DNA from: Thermoactinospora rubra
GTDB taxonomy: Bacteria; Actinomycetota; Actinomycetes; Streptosporangiales; Streptosporangiaceae
Direction: 5' to 3'
DNA length: 64,000 nucleotides
Assembly (NCBI RefSeq): GCF_002093975.1
Contig: NZ_MSZZ01000025.1
Span: forward strand, 1 to 64,000
Under the pieces are notes generated by a model that was not told the origin of the DNA, searched no databases, and saw only the letters and a list, made by a program, of their open reading frames with translations. Position 1 is the stretch's first letter, and each line of letters opens with the position of its first letter. Shown here one piece after another: positions 24,640 through 32,775 of the stretch. Made by a program: the position numbers and the translations under genes.

Positions 24640-25728
24640 ATGACGACGTCGGCGCGCAGGCTCGCGATCGCGGTCATCGCGGGCCTGTCGGTCCTGTACG
24701 TGCTGCTGGCCGTCGCGCTCTACGTGGTGCGCGGCATCGCCGCCGTCACCGTCGTGGTCGCCGTCACGCTGGTCGTCTTCTACGTCCCCCACTACCTGAA
24801 CATGCGCGCCGCGCTGACGGGCCGCCGGCCGCGGGCCCTGCCGGTCCTCCTCCTCGCCCAGGCGCTCGCCACCTACGTGCCCGACTTCCTGCTGCCCCAG
24901 GGCTGGTCCGGCGTGACCGCCCCGCTGCTGGGCGGCGCCCTGCTGTCGCTCGTGCCGCTGCGCGCGGCCGTGCCGCTGGTGGGGGTCATGGCGCTCTACC
25001 AGTTCGGCGTGCTGGCCTACCTCGCCGGCTATCCCGACGTGGGCCTGCAGTACGCGCTCAACGTCCTGCTCACCAGCACGGTCATCTACGCCCTGGCGCG
25101 GCTGGTGCGGGTCACCGCCGAGCTGGAGCAGGCCAGGGCCGACCTGGCCGAGGCGGCGGTGCTCAAGGAGCGGCTGCGCATCTCCCGCGACCTGCACGAC
25201 GGGCTGGGCCGCAGCCTGACCGCCATCGCGCTCAAGGGCGACCTCGCGGCCCGGCTGCTGGAGCGGGACCCGGCGTCGGCCAGGACCGAGGTCGGCGAGC
25301 TGGTCGCGGTGGCCAGGGAGGCGGCGCAGGACGTCCGGCAGGTCGCGCGCGGCTACCGGGAGCTGTCGCTGGCCGGCGAGGCCCACCGGGGCGCGGCGCT
25401 GCTGGAGGCCTCCGGCGTGGCCTGCCAGGTCAACCTGGCCGACGTACGGCTGCCGCGCGCGGCGGAGGAGGCGCTGGCCTGGTCGGTGCGGGAGGCCGTG
25501 ACGAACGTGCTCAGGCACAGCAGGGCGACCACGTGCTCGATCACCACCTCGGCGGGCGGCTCCGCCGTACGGCTGGAGGTCGTCAACGACGGGGTGGACG
25601 GCGCGGCGGGCGAGCCGGGCGGCGGCCTGACCGGGATGCGGGAGCGGGCCGCGCAGGCGGGCGGCGAGCTGGAGGCCGGCGCCTCCGGCGGCGCGTTCCG
25701 CGTTGTCGTGACGGTGAGGGCGCCGTGA
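24640..25728 (+). CDS. DesK/NarX-type sensor histidine kinase
   Basis: 362 residues. Five to six N-terminal membrane helices (12-155), a short coiled linker, then HisKA_3 with phospho-acceptor His186 in ISRDLHDGLGRSLT, and an HATPase_c domain (N-box REAVTNVLRHS, G-box GGGLTGMRERA). No extracellular sensor domain, so it probably senses the membrane itself, as DesK does. Its stop overlaps the regulator start by 4 bp (GTGA). Confidence 0.92.
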   Translation: MTTSARRLAIAVIAGLSVLYVLLAVALYVVRGIAAVTVVVAVTLVVFYVPHYLNMRAALTGRRPRALPVLLLAQALATYVPDFLLPQGWSGVTAPLLGGALLSLVPLRAAVPLVGVMALYQFGVLAYLAGYPDVGLQYALNVLLTSTVIYALARLVRVTAELEQARADLAEAAVLKERLRISRDLHDGLGRSLTAIALKGDLAARLLERDPASARTEVGELVAVAREAAQDVRQVARGYRELSLAGEAHRGAALLEASGVACQVNLADVRLPRAAEEALAWSVREAVTNVLRHSRATTCSITTSAGGSAVRLEVVNDGVDGAAGEPGGGLTGMRERAAQAGGELEAGASGGAFRVVVTVRAP

Positions 25729-26330
25729 TCAGGGTGCTGCTGGCCGAGGACATGCTGATGATCCGCTCGGCGCTGACCGCGCTGCTGCGCCTGGAGCGCG
25801 ACATCGAGGTGGTGGCCGAGGTGACCGGCGGGGACGAGATCGTCCCCGCCGCGCTGTCGGCCCGGCCGGACGTGGCGATCGTGGACATCGACCTGCCGGT
25901 GGTCGACGGCATCACCGCGGCGGCCGAGCTGCGCCGTCGCCTGCCCTCGTGCCGGATCCTGGTGCTGACCGCGCTGGGCCGGCCAGGCCAGGTACGGCGG
26001 GCGCTGGCGGGCGGCATCGAGGCGTTCCTCGTCAAGGACGCGCCCGGCGACCGGCTGGCCGACGCCGTCCGGCGCACCCACGCGGGGCTGCGGGTGCTGG
26101 ACCCCGAGCTGGTCGCGGCGGCCATGGACCACGGCGAGAGCCCGCTCACCCAGCGGGAGGCGACCGTGCTGCGCGAGGCGGCGCAGGGCGCGAGCGCCGA
26201 GGAGATCGCCCGGCGGCTGCACCTGTCCGCCGGGACCGTGCGCAACTACCTGACCGGCGCCATCGCCAAGACCGGCGCCCGCAACAAGATCGACGCGATC
26301 CGGATCGCGCAGGACGCGGGCTGGTTGTAG
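25725..26330 (+). CDS. NarL/DesR-type response regulator
   Basis: 201 residues: receiver domain with acid pocket AED (8-9), phospho-acceptor Asp54 (AIVDIDLP) and Lys in FLVKDAP; LuxR-type HTH at the C-terminus (LTQREATVLREAAQGASAEEIARRLHLSAGTVRNYLTGAIAKTG). GTG start overlaps the kinase stop. Likely target: the ABC exporter upstream, by analogy with DesKR-like systems. Confidence 0.93.
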   Translation: MIRVLLAEDMLMIRSALTALLRLERDIEVVAEVTGGDEIVPAALSARPDVAIVDIDLPVVDGITAAAELRRRLPSCRILVLTALGRPGQVRRALAGGIEAFLVKDAPGDRLADAVRRTHAGLRVLDPELVAAAMDHGESPLTQREATVLREAAQGASAEEIARRLHLSAGTVRNYLTGAIAKTGARNKIDAIRIAQDAGWL

Positions 26331-26357
26331 GGGCCGCCGGTGGGCACAATCCACCGC

Positions 26358-26540
26358 ATGACCAGTGAGACCGGCGAGCAGTGGTGGTTCTGCCTGAAGC
26401 ACATGCGGGTCGAGCCGGACAAGGGCTGCCCGAACAAGGACCGGATGGGACCGTACTCCTCGGCGGAGGAGGCGGCGGGGGCGCTCCAGCGGTCGGCCGA
26501 GCGCAACCGGGCCTGGGAGGAGGCCGACCGGGACGACTAG
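26358..26540 (+). CDS. small conserved actinobacterial protein
   Basis: 60 residues, MTSETGEQWWFCLKHMRVEP..CPNKDRMGPYSSAEEAAGALQ. This aromatic/Cys-containing short protein pattern is familiar from many actinomycetes, but its function is unknown. Two Cys (FCLKH, GCPNK) could bind metal. ATG at 26358 chosen over an in-frame GTG at 26340. The TAG stop abuts the right end of the TnpB element exactly. Confidence 0.75.
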   Translation: MTSETGEQWWFCLKHMRVEPDKGCPNKDRMGPYSSAEEAAGALQRSAERNRAWEEADRDD

Positions 26541-26663
26541 TTGACTTCCTCCCCACGGCTGAAGCCGGGGGATTCCAACCCTCACGGGTCGGGTTTCCTG
26601 CTTCACCGCCAGTCGCCCGCCGGGCTTGCGCCCTTGAGGTCTTACACCGGCTCCACAGGCGTT
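26541..26663 (-). ncRNA. predicted omega RNA / right end of the TnpB element
   Basis: Between the tnpB stop and the end of the element lie 123 bp. Read on the minus strand they finish in a stem (CCCCCGGCTTCAGCCGTGGGG, imperfect) and the terminal GTCAA. In IS200/IS605 elements this region encodes the guide RNA scaffold, with the guide copied from the flank. Here the flank would be CTAGTCGTCCCGGTCGGCCT on the minus strand, inside the 60-residue gene. The RNA is inferred from position and the end hairpin. Confidence 0.5.
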
Positions 26664-27770
26664 TCACCTCTCCGCCAGCCCGGCGGCGAGGATGTTCTTC
26701 GCGGCGTTCACGTCCCGATCGTGGACGGCGCCGCAGGCGCACTCCCATTCCCGGACGTTCAGCGGCATCTTCTCCTGCAGCGCCCCGCAGGCCGAGCACA
26801 GCTTGGAGGAGGGGAACCACCGGTCCACGGCCAGCAACTCCCGCCCGTACCAGGCCGCTTTGTACTCCAGCATGGTGCGCATCTGACGCCAGGAGGCGTC
26901 GGAGATAGCACGTGCCAGGCTGTGGTTCTTCATCATGGTGCGCACGGTGAGGTCCTCGATCACGACCGTTTGGTTCTCACGGACGAGACGAGTGGTGAGC
27001 TTGTGCAGGAAGTCGGTGCGCCGGTCGGCGATGCGGGCGTGGATGCGGGCCACTTTCAGCCGGGCCTTGGCCCGGTTGCTGGAGCCCTTCTCCTTGCGGG
27101 CCAGCGCCCGCTGGGCCTTGGCCAGCTTGCGGCGGTCGGCCCGCTCGTGACGCGGGTTGACGATCTTCTCGCCGGTCGACAGCGTGGCCAGCGCCGTGAT
27201 CCCGGCGTCCACCCCGACTGCGGTGTCCACCGGGTCAAGCGGGGCGATCTGCTCTTCCACCAGGATGGAGACGAACCAGCGCCCAGCGCTGTCGCGGGAG
27301 ACCGTCACCGTGGACGGCTCCGCCCCCTCGGGAAGCGGACGCGACCACACGATGTCCAGCGGGGCGTCCGTCTTCGCCAGCGTCAGAGTGCCGTTTCGCC
27401 ATTTGAACGCGCTGCGGGTGTATTCGGCCGAGGCCCGGGACTTCTTGCGGGACTTGAACGTCGGGTACTTGGCCCGCTTGGCGAAGAAGTTGGAGAACGC
27501 CGCCTGAAGATGGCGGAGCGCCTGCTGCAACGGAACGCTGGACACGTCGTTGAGGAACGCCAGCTCGTCGCCGCGTTTCCACTCGGTCAGCGCGGCCGAG
27601 GACTCCACGTAGGAGACGCGGCGCCCTTCGAGGGTGTAGGCGCGGGTGCGCTCTTCGAGGGCCTTGTTGTAGACGAGGCGGGCGCAGCCGAACGTCCGGG
27701 CAAGCTCTTCGGCCTGCTCGGGGGTCGGGTGGAAGCGGTACTTGTAGGCCCGCTTCACGATCTGCGCCAT
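26664..27770 (-). CDS. tnpB: TnpB RNA-guided nuclease
   Basis: 368 residues. N-terminal HTH_OrfB region (KYRFHPTPEQAEELARTFGCARLVYNKAL), wedge/REC part, then the split RuvC domain with Asp188 (GVDAGITAL), Glu272 (VVIEDLTV) and Asp353 (DRDVNAAKN), and a zinc finger with C325, C328, C344 and C346. All catalytic and zinc ligands are present, so it is probably an active omega-RNA-guided endonuclease. GC content is a little lower than its neighbours'. Reads against the flanking genes. Confidence 0.95.
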   Translation of the reverse strand: MAQIVKRAYKYRFHPTPEQAEELARTFGCARLVYNKALEERTRAYTLEGRRVSYVESSAALTEWKRGDELAFLNDVSSVPLQQALRHLQAAFSNFFAKRAKYPTFKSRKKSRASAEYTRSAFKWRNGTLTLAKTDAPLDIVWSRPLPEGAEPSTVTVSRDSAGRWFVSILVEEQIAPLDPVDTAVGVDAGITALATLSTGEKIVNPRHERADRRKLAKAQRALARKEKGSSNRAKARLKVARIHARIADRRTDFLHKLTTRLVRENQTVVIEDLTVRTMMKNHSLARAISDASWRQMRTMLEYKAAWYGRELLAVDRWFPSSKLCSACGALQEKMPLNVREWECACGAVHDRDVNAAKNILAAGLAER

Positions 27771-27844
27771 GCCTCACATAATGCCGCAAGATCATTTAAG
27801 TGCGAACGCGAGTTCGATTCGCATCCGTGCGGCCCGTGCCGCGT

Positions 27845-27875
27845 TTCCTCCCCAGGGCTGAAGCCCGGGGTCTCC
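27845..27875 (-). repeat. second, solitary right-end-like hairpin
   Basis: TTCCTCCCCAGGGCTGAAGC and the following CCGGGGTCTCCA closely match the element's right end at 26546-26576 in sequence and orientation, and fold as CCCC-GGGCT/AGCCC-GGGG. It lies on the 5' side of tnpB, where a right end is not expected. It is probably the remnant of an earlier related insertion, or a stand-alone guide-RNA end. Confidence 0.65.
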
Positions 27876-27892
27876 ACGCTCAAGGAGAATCG

Positions 27893-27955
27893 ATGAGTAC
27901 GGGGGTACTCATGCCACGCGGGACCACCCGGGCGCACACTCCTGTGTGGTCCCGC
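27893..27955 (+). promoter_or_regulatory. leader with two perfect hairpins before the LuxR-type gene
   Basis: ATGAGTAC-GGGG-GTACTCAT (27893-27912) and GCGGGACCAC/GTGGTCCCGC (27918-27927 with 27946-27955) are perfect inverted repeats. AAGGAG at 27882-27887 lies 5 bp before an in-frame ATG at 27893, so the region could be either a coding extension or a structured leader. Confidence 0.5.
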
Positions 27956-27973
27956 ACGCGGAAAGGTCCTGTC

Positions 27974-28261
27974 ATGTCACCGTTGCGAGAGCTGCTGGCG
28001 TCACTGCCGGAAGGCCTGGTGGTCCAGGTCCTGTCGCCGTCCGCCGTGCTGATCACCGAGGCGGACGCCGAGGAGGCCCTCACCAAGCGGGAGGCCGCGG
28101 TGCTGCGCCTGGTGGCCCAGGGGCTGACGAACGGGCAGATCGCCAGGCGCCTGGAGATCAGCCCGCGCACCGTCGAGAAGCACGTGGAGAACGCGCGTGG
28201 CAAGCTCGGCGCGGCCAACCGGACGGAGGCGGCGCTGCTGGCCTACGGGATGACCGCGTAG
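27974..28261 (+). CDS. small LuxR-type HTH protein
   Basis: 95 residues from ATG 27974: a short N-terminal part, then a complete LuxR/GerE helix-turn-helix (LTKREAAVLRLVAQGLTNGQIARRLEISPRTVEKHVENARGKLGA). There is no receiver or ligand domain, so it may act alone or be a detached output domain. GGAAAGG precedes the ATG by 7 nt. An in-frame ATG at 27893 with a stronger AAGGAG would add 27 residues, but that stretch is made of two hairpins. It overlaps the convergent cyclase stop by 19 bp. Confidence 0.85.
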   Translation: MSPLRELLASLPEGLVVQVLSPSAVLITEADAEEALTKREAAVLRLVAQGLTNGQIARRLEISPRTVEKHVENARGKLGAANRTEAALLAYGMTA

Positions 28262-28893
28262 GCGCGCACGGGGAAGGTGCCCATGCCGCGGATCATGGGC
28301 GGGGCGGCGTGGAAGCGGAAGCCGTCCGGCGGCAGCGCCTCCAGCCCGGTCAGGTGCTCCACGACGGGGATTCCCGCGCCCAGCAGTAGCGTGTGGGCCG
28401 GTCGCGGCCCGCGCGGGGGCGTGTCGTCGATGTTGAGCGAGTCGATGCCGACCAGCGCCGCGCCCTGCTCCACCAGCCACTCGGCCGCCTCGGGAGCCAG
28501 GTAGGGGTGGCCGTGGAAGTACTCCTCGGTGCCGAAGTGCCGGTCCCAGCCGGTGTGGATCAGTACGGCACGGCCGCGCACGTCCAGCCCCTCGAACGCC
28601 GCCACGCCCGTCGCCCGCCCGGCCGGGGCGCGCACGACCAGCCCGGGCAGGTCGGCCAGCCGGTCCAGGGGCACCTGCGCCAGGTCGGGCCCGTCGGCGT
28701 AGCGGTGGAAGGGCGTGTCCACGTAGGTGCCGGTGTTGGCGGCCAGCAGGATCGTGCCGATGTGGAACTCGGTGCCCGGCGCGTAGACCTCCCTGGAGGC
28801 CTCCCGGCTCAGGTGGACGCCGATGACCGGCGCGGGCACGCCGGGATAGGTGACCATGCCCTCGACGATGCGGTGGCTCAGCTCGACGATCAT
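28243..28893 (-). CDS. cyclase family protein (kynurenine formamidase-like)
   Basis: 216 residues of the metal-dependent cyclase/formamidase family (PF04199). The typical H-x-G-T-H-x-D-x-P-x-H motif appears as NTGTYVDTPFH, so two of the usual His ligands are replaced by Asn and Tyr. The later block GVDSxxID appears as VGIDSLNIDD. Hydrolysis of a formyl or cyclic amide is the family role, but altered ligands make activity uncertain. ATG overlaps the upstream stop (ATGA). Confidence 0.8.
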   Translation of the reverse strand: MIVELSHRIVEGMVTYPGVPAPVIGVHLSREASREVYAPGTEFHIGTILLAANTGTYVDTPFHRYADGPDLAQVPLDRLADLPGLVVRAPAGRATGVAAFEGLDVRGRAVLIHTGWDRHFGTEEYFHGHPYLAPEAAEWLVEQGAALVGIDSLNIDDTPPRGPRPAHTLLLGAGIPVVEHLTGLEALPPDGFRFHAAPPMIRGMGTFPVRAYAVIP

Positions 28894-29141
28894 GCCGCCG
28901 CCTTCGGCCGGGCCAGCCTGGCCAGCGCCACGAGGCCGATCGCGCCCCAGACGACGTTGAGGATCGCCGACGGCCAGGCGCCCTGGTAGGCGGAGTTGAC
29001 CATGAGGCCCGCCGCGCCCGCGAGGTTGACCAGCTGGTACGGCACGCCGTCGCCGGACATCCTGCCGGAGGAGACCATGGCGTAGCCGAACAGCAGCAGG
29101 CCCGCGCCGAGCCAGCCGATCACCGTGAGGAAGAGGTCCAT
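28890..29141 (-). CDS. small CBU_0592-like membrane protein
   Basis: 83 residues with three hydrophobic segments (FLTVIGWLGAGLLLFGYAMV, LVNLAGAAGLMVNSAYQG, AILNVVWGAIGLVALARL), matching the layout of the CBU_0592 domain of unknown function. It overlaps the cyclase start, so they are co-translated. Divergent from a LysR regulator across an AT-rich 72-bp promoter region. Confidence 0.75.
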   Translation of the reverse strand: MDLFLTVIGWLGAGLLLFGYAMVSSGRMSGDGVPYQLVNLAGAAGLMVNSAYQGAWPSAILNVVWGAIGLVALARLARPKAAA

Positions 29142-29213
29142 GCAGGGAATTTTCCGGATTTGCCATGTTGAGGACAAATAAAGTTATCTAAAGCAGAGCG
29201 TAAGCTACCCTGC

Positions 29214-30188
29214 ATGGACATCGACCCGAGACGCCTGCGCGTGCTTCACGAGGTGGCACGCCGCGGCGGGGTCATGCGCGCCGCCCAGGCGCTCCACCTC
29301 ACCCCCTCGGCCGTCTCCCAGCAGCTCGCCCAGCTCGAACGCGAGGTAGGCCTGGCGCTCATCGACCGCTCCCAGCGTTCGGTGTCGCTCACCCCGGCGG
29401 GCCGGGTGCTGGCCGGGTACGCCGAGCGCGTCGAGGAGGAGCTCGCCGAGGCCAAGCGCGAGCTCACCCGCTTCACCGAGCGCCTGGCCGGGCCGGTCAC
29501 CATCGCCGCCTTCCCCACGGTGATCAAGCACATGCTGGTGCCCGCCATGCGCGACCTGGCCGTGCGCCACCCCAGGATCGTCCCGGCCATCCACGAGGTG
29601 TACGGGGCGCCCGCGTTACAGGAGCTGCGCCTGGGCACGGTGGACGTGCTCATCACCGAGCAGGACATGAGCCTGCCCGCCCTCTCCCAGCCGTCGCTGA
29701 CCTGCCGCACCCTCTACATCGACGAGTACCGCATCGTGGTGCCGCCCGGCTGGGAGGACTCCCACCGGACCGTCGCCGACCTCGCCGACGTGCCGTGGGT
29801 GGCGAGCGAGCCCAGCCATGCCTGCGGGCAGGCCCTGGAACGGCTGGCCGCGCGGCACGGCTTCGAGCCGCGCCGGGTCCACGTGACCACGGAGTTCGGC
29901 CCCGCGCTGGCGCTGGTCGCCGCCGGGCACGGCGTCGCGATCGTCCCCACGCTGGCGCTGCTCGACGTGCCGGAGGGCGAGGTGCGCGTGAGCCGCATCA
30001 GGGACGTGGGCGCCCGGCGGCTGGACGTGGTGACCCGCGTCAGCCGTACCAGATCGGGCGAACCGGACCCGGTGCAGGCTGTGGTCATCCAGGCGATCGA
30101 GGAGGCCACCCGCTCGATCGACGCGACCCTAGTCGGTCACCTGCGGACCGCTGACGCGCTCGAGGAGCCTGGCCAGCCGGTCGCGTAG
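29214..30188 (+). CDS. LysR-family regulator
   Basis: 324 residues. N-terminal LysR HTH (LRVLHEVARRGGVMRAAQALHLTPSAVSQQLAQLEREVGLALIDR) and a PBP2-like effector domain. It probably controls the divergent membrane protein/cyclase pair. Codon 135 is TTA (29616), rare in high-GC actinomycetes and read by bldA tRNA. The last 20 codons run antisense through the end of the convergent gene, a 60-bp overlap that suggests loss of an earlier stop. Confidence 0.92.
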   Translation: MDIDPRRLRVLHEVARRGGVMRAAQALHLTPSAVSQQLAQLEREVGLALIDRSQRSVSLTPAGRVLAGYAERVEEELAEAKRELTRFTERLAGPVTIAAFPTVIKHMLVPAMRDLAVRHPRIVPAIHEVYGAPALQELRLGTVDVLITEQDMSLPALSQPSLTCRTLYIDEYRIVVPPGWEDSHRTVADLADVPWVASEPSHACGQALERLAARHGFEPRRVHVTTEFGPALALVAAGHGVAIVPTLALLDVPEGEVRVSRIRDVGARRLDVVTRVSRTRSGEPDPVQAVVIQAIEEATRSIDATLVGHLRTADALEEPGQPVA

Positions 30189-30707
30189 GGTCGGCCGCCG
30201 CGGCACCTCCCCCGCCGCCGCGCTCACCAGGTGCTGGGCGCCGTCGAACGACAGCGGGGCGTCGAGCGGTACGGCTATCGCGTCGTGCGCCAGCCCGGCC
30301 AGCTCCGCGTCGCCCCCCTCCAGGGCCAGGATCGTCGCGCCGGTGCGCCGGGCGTCGTCGACGCGCTCCAGCAGCGGCACCGGCGCCCCCGTCTCGGCGA
30401 CCACCAGCAGGGTCTCGCCGCGCCCGGCCTCCTCCAGCCGCTCCAGCCCCACCCGCAGGTGCGGCGGGGCGCCCGGCGGCGGCGCCCACCGCACCAGCGT
30501 CGGGGTCAGCTGCGGCAGCCCGGCCAGCCTGGCCTCATCGGCCAGGTGCGCCGTCAGGTGCCAGGGCTCCTCCAGCGGGGTGCCGACCAGCAGCAGCCCG
30601 CCGGGCGAACGGGTGGCGCGCAACGCCATGCCGAACTCCCTGGTGCGCTCGATCCAGCCGGAGTCGGCGAGCAGCTCGCGCAGGAAGGCCACGGACCCGG
30701 AATCCAT
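30129..30707 (-). CDS. SIS-like conserved protein
   Basis: 192 residues. The pattern resembles sugar-isomerase (SIS) folds: ETLLVVAETGAPVPLLERVDDARRTGATILALEGGDAELAGLAHDAIAV. The first part is close to an actinomycete protein family of unknown function (FLRELLADSGWIERTREFGMALRATR). The ATG at 30707 is chosen; a GTG at 30710 and an ATG at 30731 are also in frame. No substrate is suggested by neighbours. Confidence 0.7.
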   Translation of the reverse strand: MDSGSVAFLRELLADSGWIERTREFGMALRATRSPGGLLLVGTPLEEPWHLTAHLADEARLAGLPQLTPTLVRWAPPPGAPPHLRVGLERLEEAGRGETLLVVAETGAPVPLLERVDDARRTGATILALEGGDAELAGLAHDAIAVPLDAPLSFDGAQHLVSAAAGEVPRRPTLRDRLARLLERVSGPQVTD

Positions 30708-30754
30708 CACTCCATCGTGCCTGACGAACATGTTTCGCGCCGGTTAATTGGGCC

Positions 30755-30783
30755 TTGACGAGGGGTTACCGGCGAGTAACCAT
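30755..30783 (+). promoter_or_regulatory. promoter and overlapping palindrome of the lipase gene
   Basis: TTGACG at 30755-30760 and TAACCA at 30777-30782, 16 bp apart, fit a housekeeping promoter. GGTTAC-six bases-GTAACC (30764-30781) overlaps the -10 element, so a repressor bound there would block it. Confidence 0.5.
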
Positions 30784-30813
30784 CTGCTCACAACAACATG
30801 AGAGGGGCTCGTT

Positions 30814-31953
30814 ATGCGTGTCCGCGTCCTGTCTCTGATCGCCCTCCTGGTCGCCTCCCTCGGCCTGGCCGCCCCCGCCCACGCCGCCTCCGCCGGGGAC
30901 GTGATCTCCGCCCAGCCCACCACCGTCTACCTCCTGCCGGGCAAGCTCCTGGAGGTCCCCGTCAACGCCTGGCACCTGCTGTACCGTTCCACCTCCGCCA
31001 CCGGCCAGCTCAACGCGGTGTCGGGCACCTTACTCGTGCCCAAGGCCGGCTACCCCCTCGGCAGGCGGCCGATCATCGGGTACGCCGTGGGCACGCACGG
31101 CCTGGGCGACCAGTGCGCCCCCTCCGCCAGCATGAGCCAGGGCCGCGAGGCCGAGCTGGCGCTCGTCAGCCTCTTCCTGCTCAAGGGCTTCGCCGTCGCG
31201 ATCACCGACTACGAGGGCCTGGGCACGCCCGGCACCCACACCTACATGGCGGGCGTCTCCCAGGGACAGGCGGTGCTGGACTCCATCCGCGCGGCGATGC
31301 GCGTGCCGGGCGCGGGGCTGTCCATGGACGCGCCGGTCGCGATCATGGGCTACTCGCAGGGCGGCGCGTCCGCCGGGTGGGCCGCCCAGCTGCAGCCGGC
31401 CTACGCCCCCGAGCTGCGGCTGCGCGGCGTGGCCGCGGGCGGCGTCCCGGCCGACCTCAAGGCCGTCGCCGACAACCTCAACGGCGGTCCCAACTTCGGC
31501 CTGGCCGCCGCGGCGGGCGTCGGCCTGGACGCGGCCTACCCCGAGCTGGACCTGGAGGCGGATCTGAACGAACGCGGACGCGCCCTCCTCGCCGACGCGG
31601 TCGACGACTGCGTGGGCGAGATCAACAGCAAGCTGGCCGGGCTGCGCTTCTCCGACCTGTCGCCCCTCGACCTGCTGAGCCAGCCCAAGTGGCAGGTCCG
31701 GCTGACCGAGAACCGGCTCGGCGCCCGCGCGCCCCGCGTGCCGGTGTTCCTCTACCACGCCCAGGGGGACGAGATCATCCCGCACTCGGTGGGCGCCGCG
31801 CTGCGGTCGCAGTACTGCTCGGCCGGCGTCCGCGTCCGCTGGGTGAGCATCCCGGGCGGCAACCACGTGCTCGGCGCGGTCGAGGGCGGCCCGCTGGCGA
31901 TCGAGTGGCTCGCCCTGCGCGTCCTGGGCCTGCCGGCCACGACCAACTGCTGA
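30814..31953 (+). CDS. secreted lipase (LIP family)
   Basis: 379 residues. Sec signal peptide cleaved after AHA (about residue 24). Alpha/beta hydrolase of the secretory lipase family (PF03583) with nucleophile Ser181 in GYSQGG, catalytic Asp in AQGDEIIP and His in GGNHVLG. Three Cys could form a disulfide outside the cell. It hydrolyses acylglycerols or related esters. GAGAGGGG precedes the ATG. Codon 73 is TTA (31030), a possible bldA-dependent control point. Confidence 0.93.
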   Translation: MRVRVLSLIALLVASLGLAAPAHAASAGDVISAQPTTVYLLPGKLLEVPVNAWHLLYRSTSATGQLNAVSGTLLVPKAGYPLGRRPIIGYAVGTHGLGDQCAPSASMSQGREAELALVSLFLLKGFAVAITDYEGLGTPGTHTYMAGVSQGQAVLDSIRAAMRVPGAGLSMDAPVAIMGYSQGGASAGWAAQLQPAYAPELRLRGVAAGGVPADLKAVADNLNGGPNFGLAAAAGVGLDAAYPELDLEADLNERGRALLADAVDDCVGEINSKLAGLRFSDLSPLDLLSQPKWQVRLTENRLGARAPRVPVFLYHAQGDEIIPHSVGAALRSQYCSAGVRVRWVSIPGGNHVLGAVEGGPLAIEWLALRVLGLPATTNC

Positions 31954-31975
31954 CCCGCTCTCCCGCCTCCCCGTG

Positions 31976-32008
31976 CCCGGGGCCCCGCCGTACGGCCCCC
32001 GCCCCGGG
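31976..32008. terminator. GC-rich nested hairpin after the lipase gene
   Basis: CCCGGGGC (31976-31983) pairs with GCCCCGGG (32001-32008), enclosing a second small palindrome GCCGTACGGC. It lies 23 bp after the lipase stop. Confidence 0.55.
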
Positions 32009-32099
32009 TACCCCCATCCTGCACACGACGGCGAGAACACCGGGCAACGGCGGGAGCCCGCTACGGCGGGGCTTCCAGGGGCCTGGCATGATGCGCCCT

Positions 32100-32753
32100 A
32101 TGACTGATGTGAGCGGACTTTCGATCGGCATCCTCGGCGGCACGGGCGACCAGGGCAAGGGCCTGGCGGTCCGGTTCGCCCAGGCGGGGCATCGGGTGCT
32201 CATCGGCTCCCGGAGCCCCGAGCGCGCCCGGCAGGCCGCCGCCGAGATCGGCCACGGCGCCGCCGGCGCGGGCAACGCCGAGGTCGCCGCCGAAGCCGAC
32301 ATCGTGATCGTCGCCGTGCCGTACGACGGCCACAAGGCGCTCCTGGAGTCCCTCCGCGAGCCCCTCGCCGGGAAGATCGTGGTGGACTGCGTCAACCCCC
32401 TCGGCTTCGACAAGCAGGGCGCCTACGCGCTGCCGGTCGAGGAGGGCAGCGCCGCCCAGCAGGCCGCCGCCGTCCTCCCGGACAGCCGCGTCGTGGCCGC
32501 CTTCCACCACGTCTCCGCGGTCCTGCTCATGGACCCCGCCGTGGAGAAGGTCGACCTCGACGTCCTGGTCCTGGGCGACGACCGCGAGGCGACCGACCTG
32601 GTCCAGGCGCTGGCCGCGCAGATCCCCGGCGTCCGCGGCGTGTACGGCGGGCGGCTGCGCAACGCCTTCCAGGTCGAGGCGCTCACCGCCAACCTGATCT
32701 CGATCAACCGCCGCTACAAGGCCCACGCCGGCCTGCGCGTCACGGACGTGTGA
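32100..32753 (+). CDS. npdG: F420-dependent NADP reductase-like protein
   Basis: 217 residues. N-terminal Rossmann NADP-binding [31 protein letters not shown], then [34 protein letters not shown] and a C-terminal [31 protein letters not shown] typical of NADPH:F420 oxidoreductases. It moves hydride between F420H2 and NADP. The ATG at 32100 is chosen; an ATG at 32088 would add four residues. F420 use fits an actinomycete. Confidence 0.88.
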   Translation: MTDVSGLSIGILGGTGDQGKGLAVRFAQAGHRVLIGSRSPERARQAAAEIGHGAAGAGNAEVAAEADIVIVAVPYDGHKALLESLREPLAGKIVVDCVNPLGFDKQGAYALPVEEGSAAQQAAAVLPDSRVVAAFHHVSAVLLMDPAVEKVDLDVLVLGDDREATDLVQALAAQIPGVRGVYGGRLRNAFQVEALTANLISINRRYKAHAGLRVTDV

Positions 32754-32775
32754 ACGCGCCCGTAAACTCGGCAGC

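Larger units (their letters stand above)
26541..27830 (-). mobile_element. IS200/IS605-family (IS1341-type) element with tnpB only
   Basis: An intact tnpB, a right-end hairpin at 26551-26571 next to the terminal TTGAC (plus strand), and an AT-richer segment with a TGCGAA/TTCGCA inverted repeat near 27801-27824 as possible left end. No tnpA (Y1 transposase) is present, so mobility would need one in trans. The left boundary is uncertain. Confidence 0.7.

Noticed and set aside
27799-27830. tRNA T-loop-like sequence (AGTTCGATTC)
   Set aside because: No acceptor, D or anticodon arms can be folded around it; it is part of the TnpB element's left-end inverted repeat.
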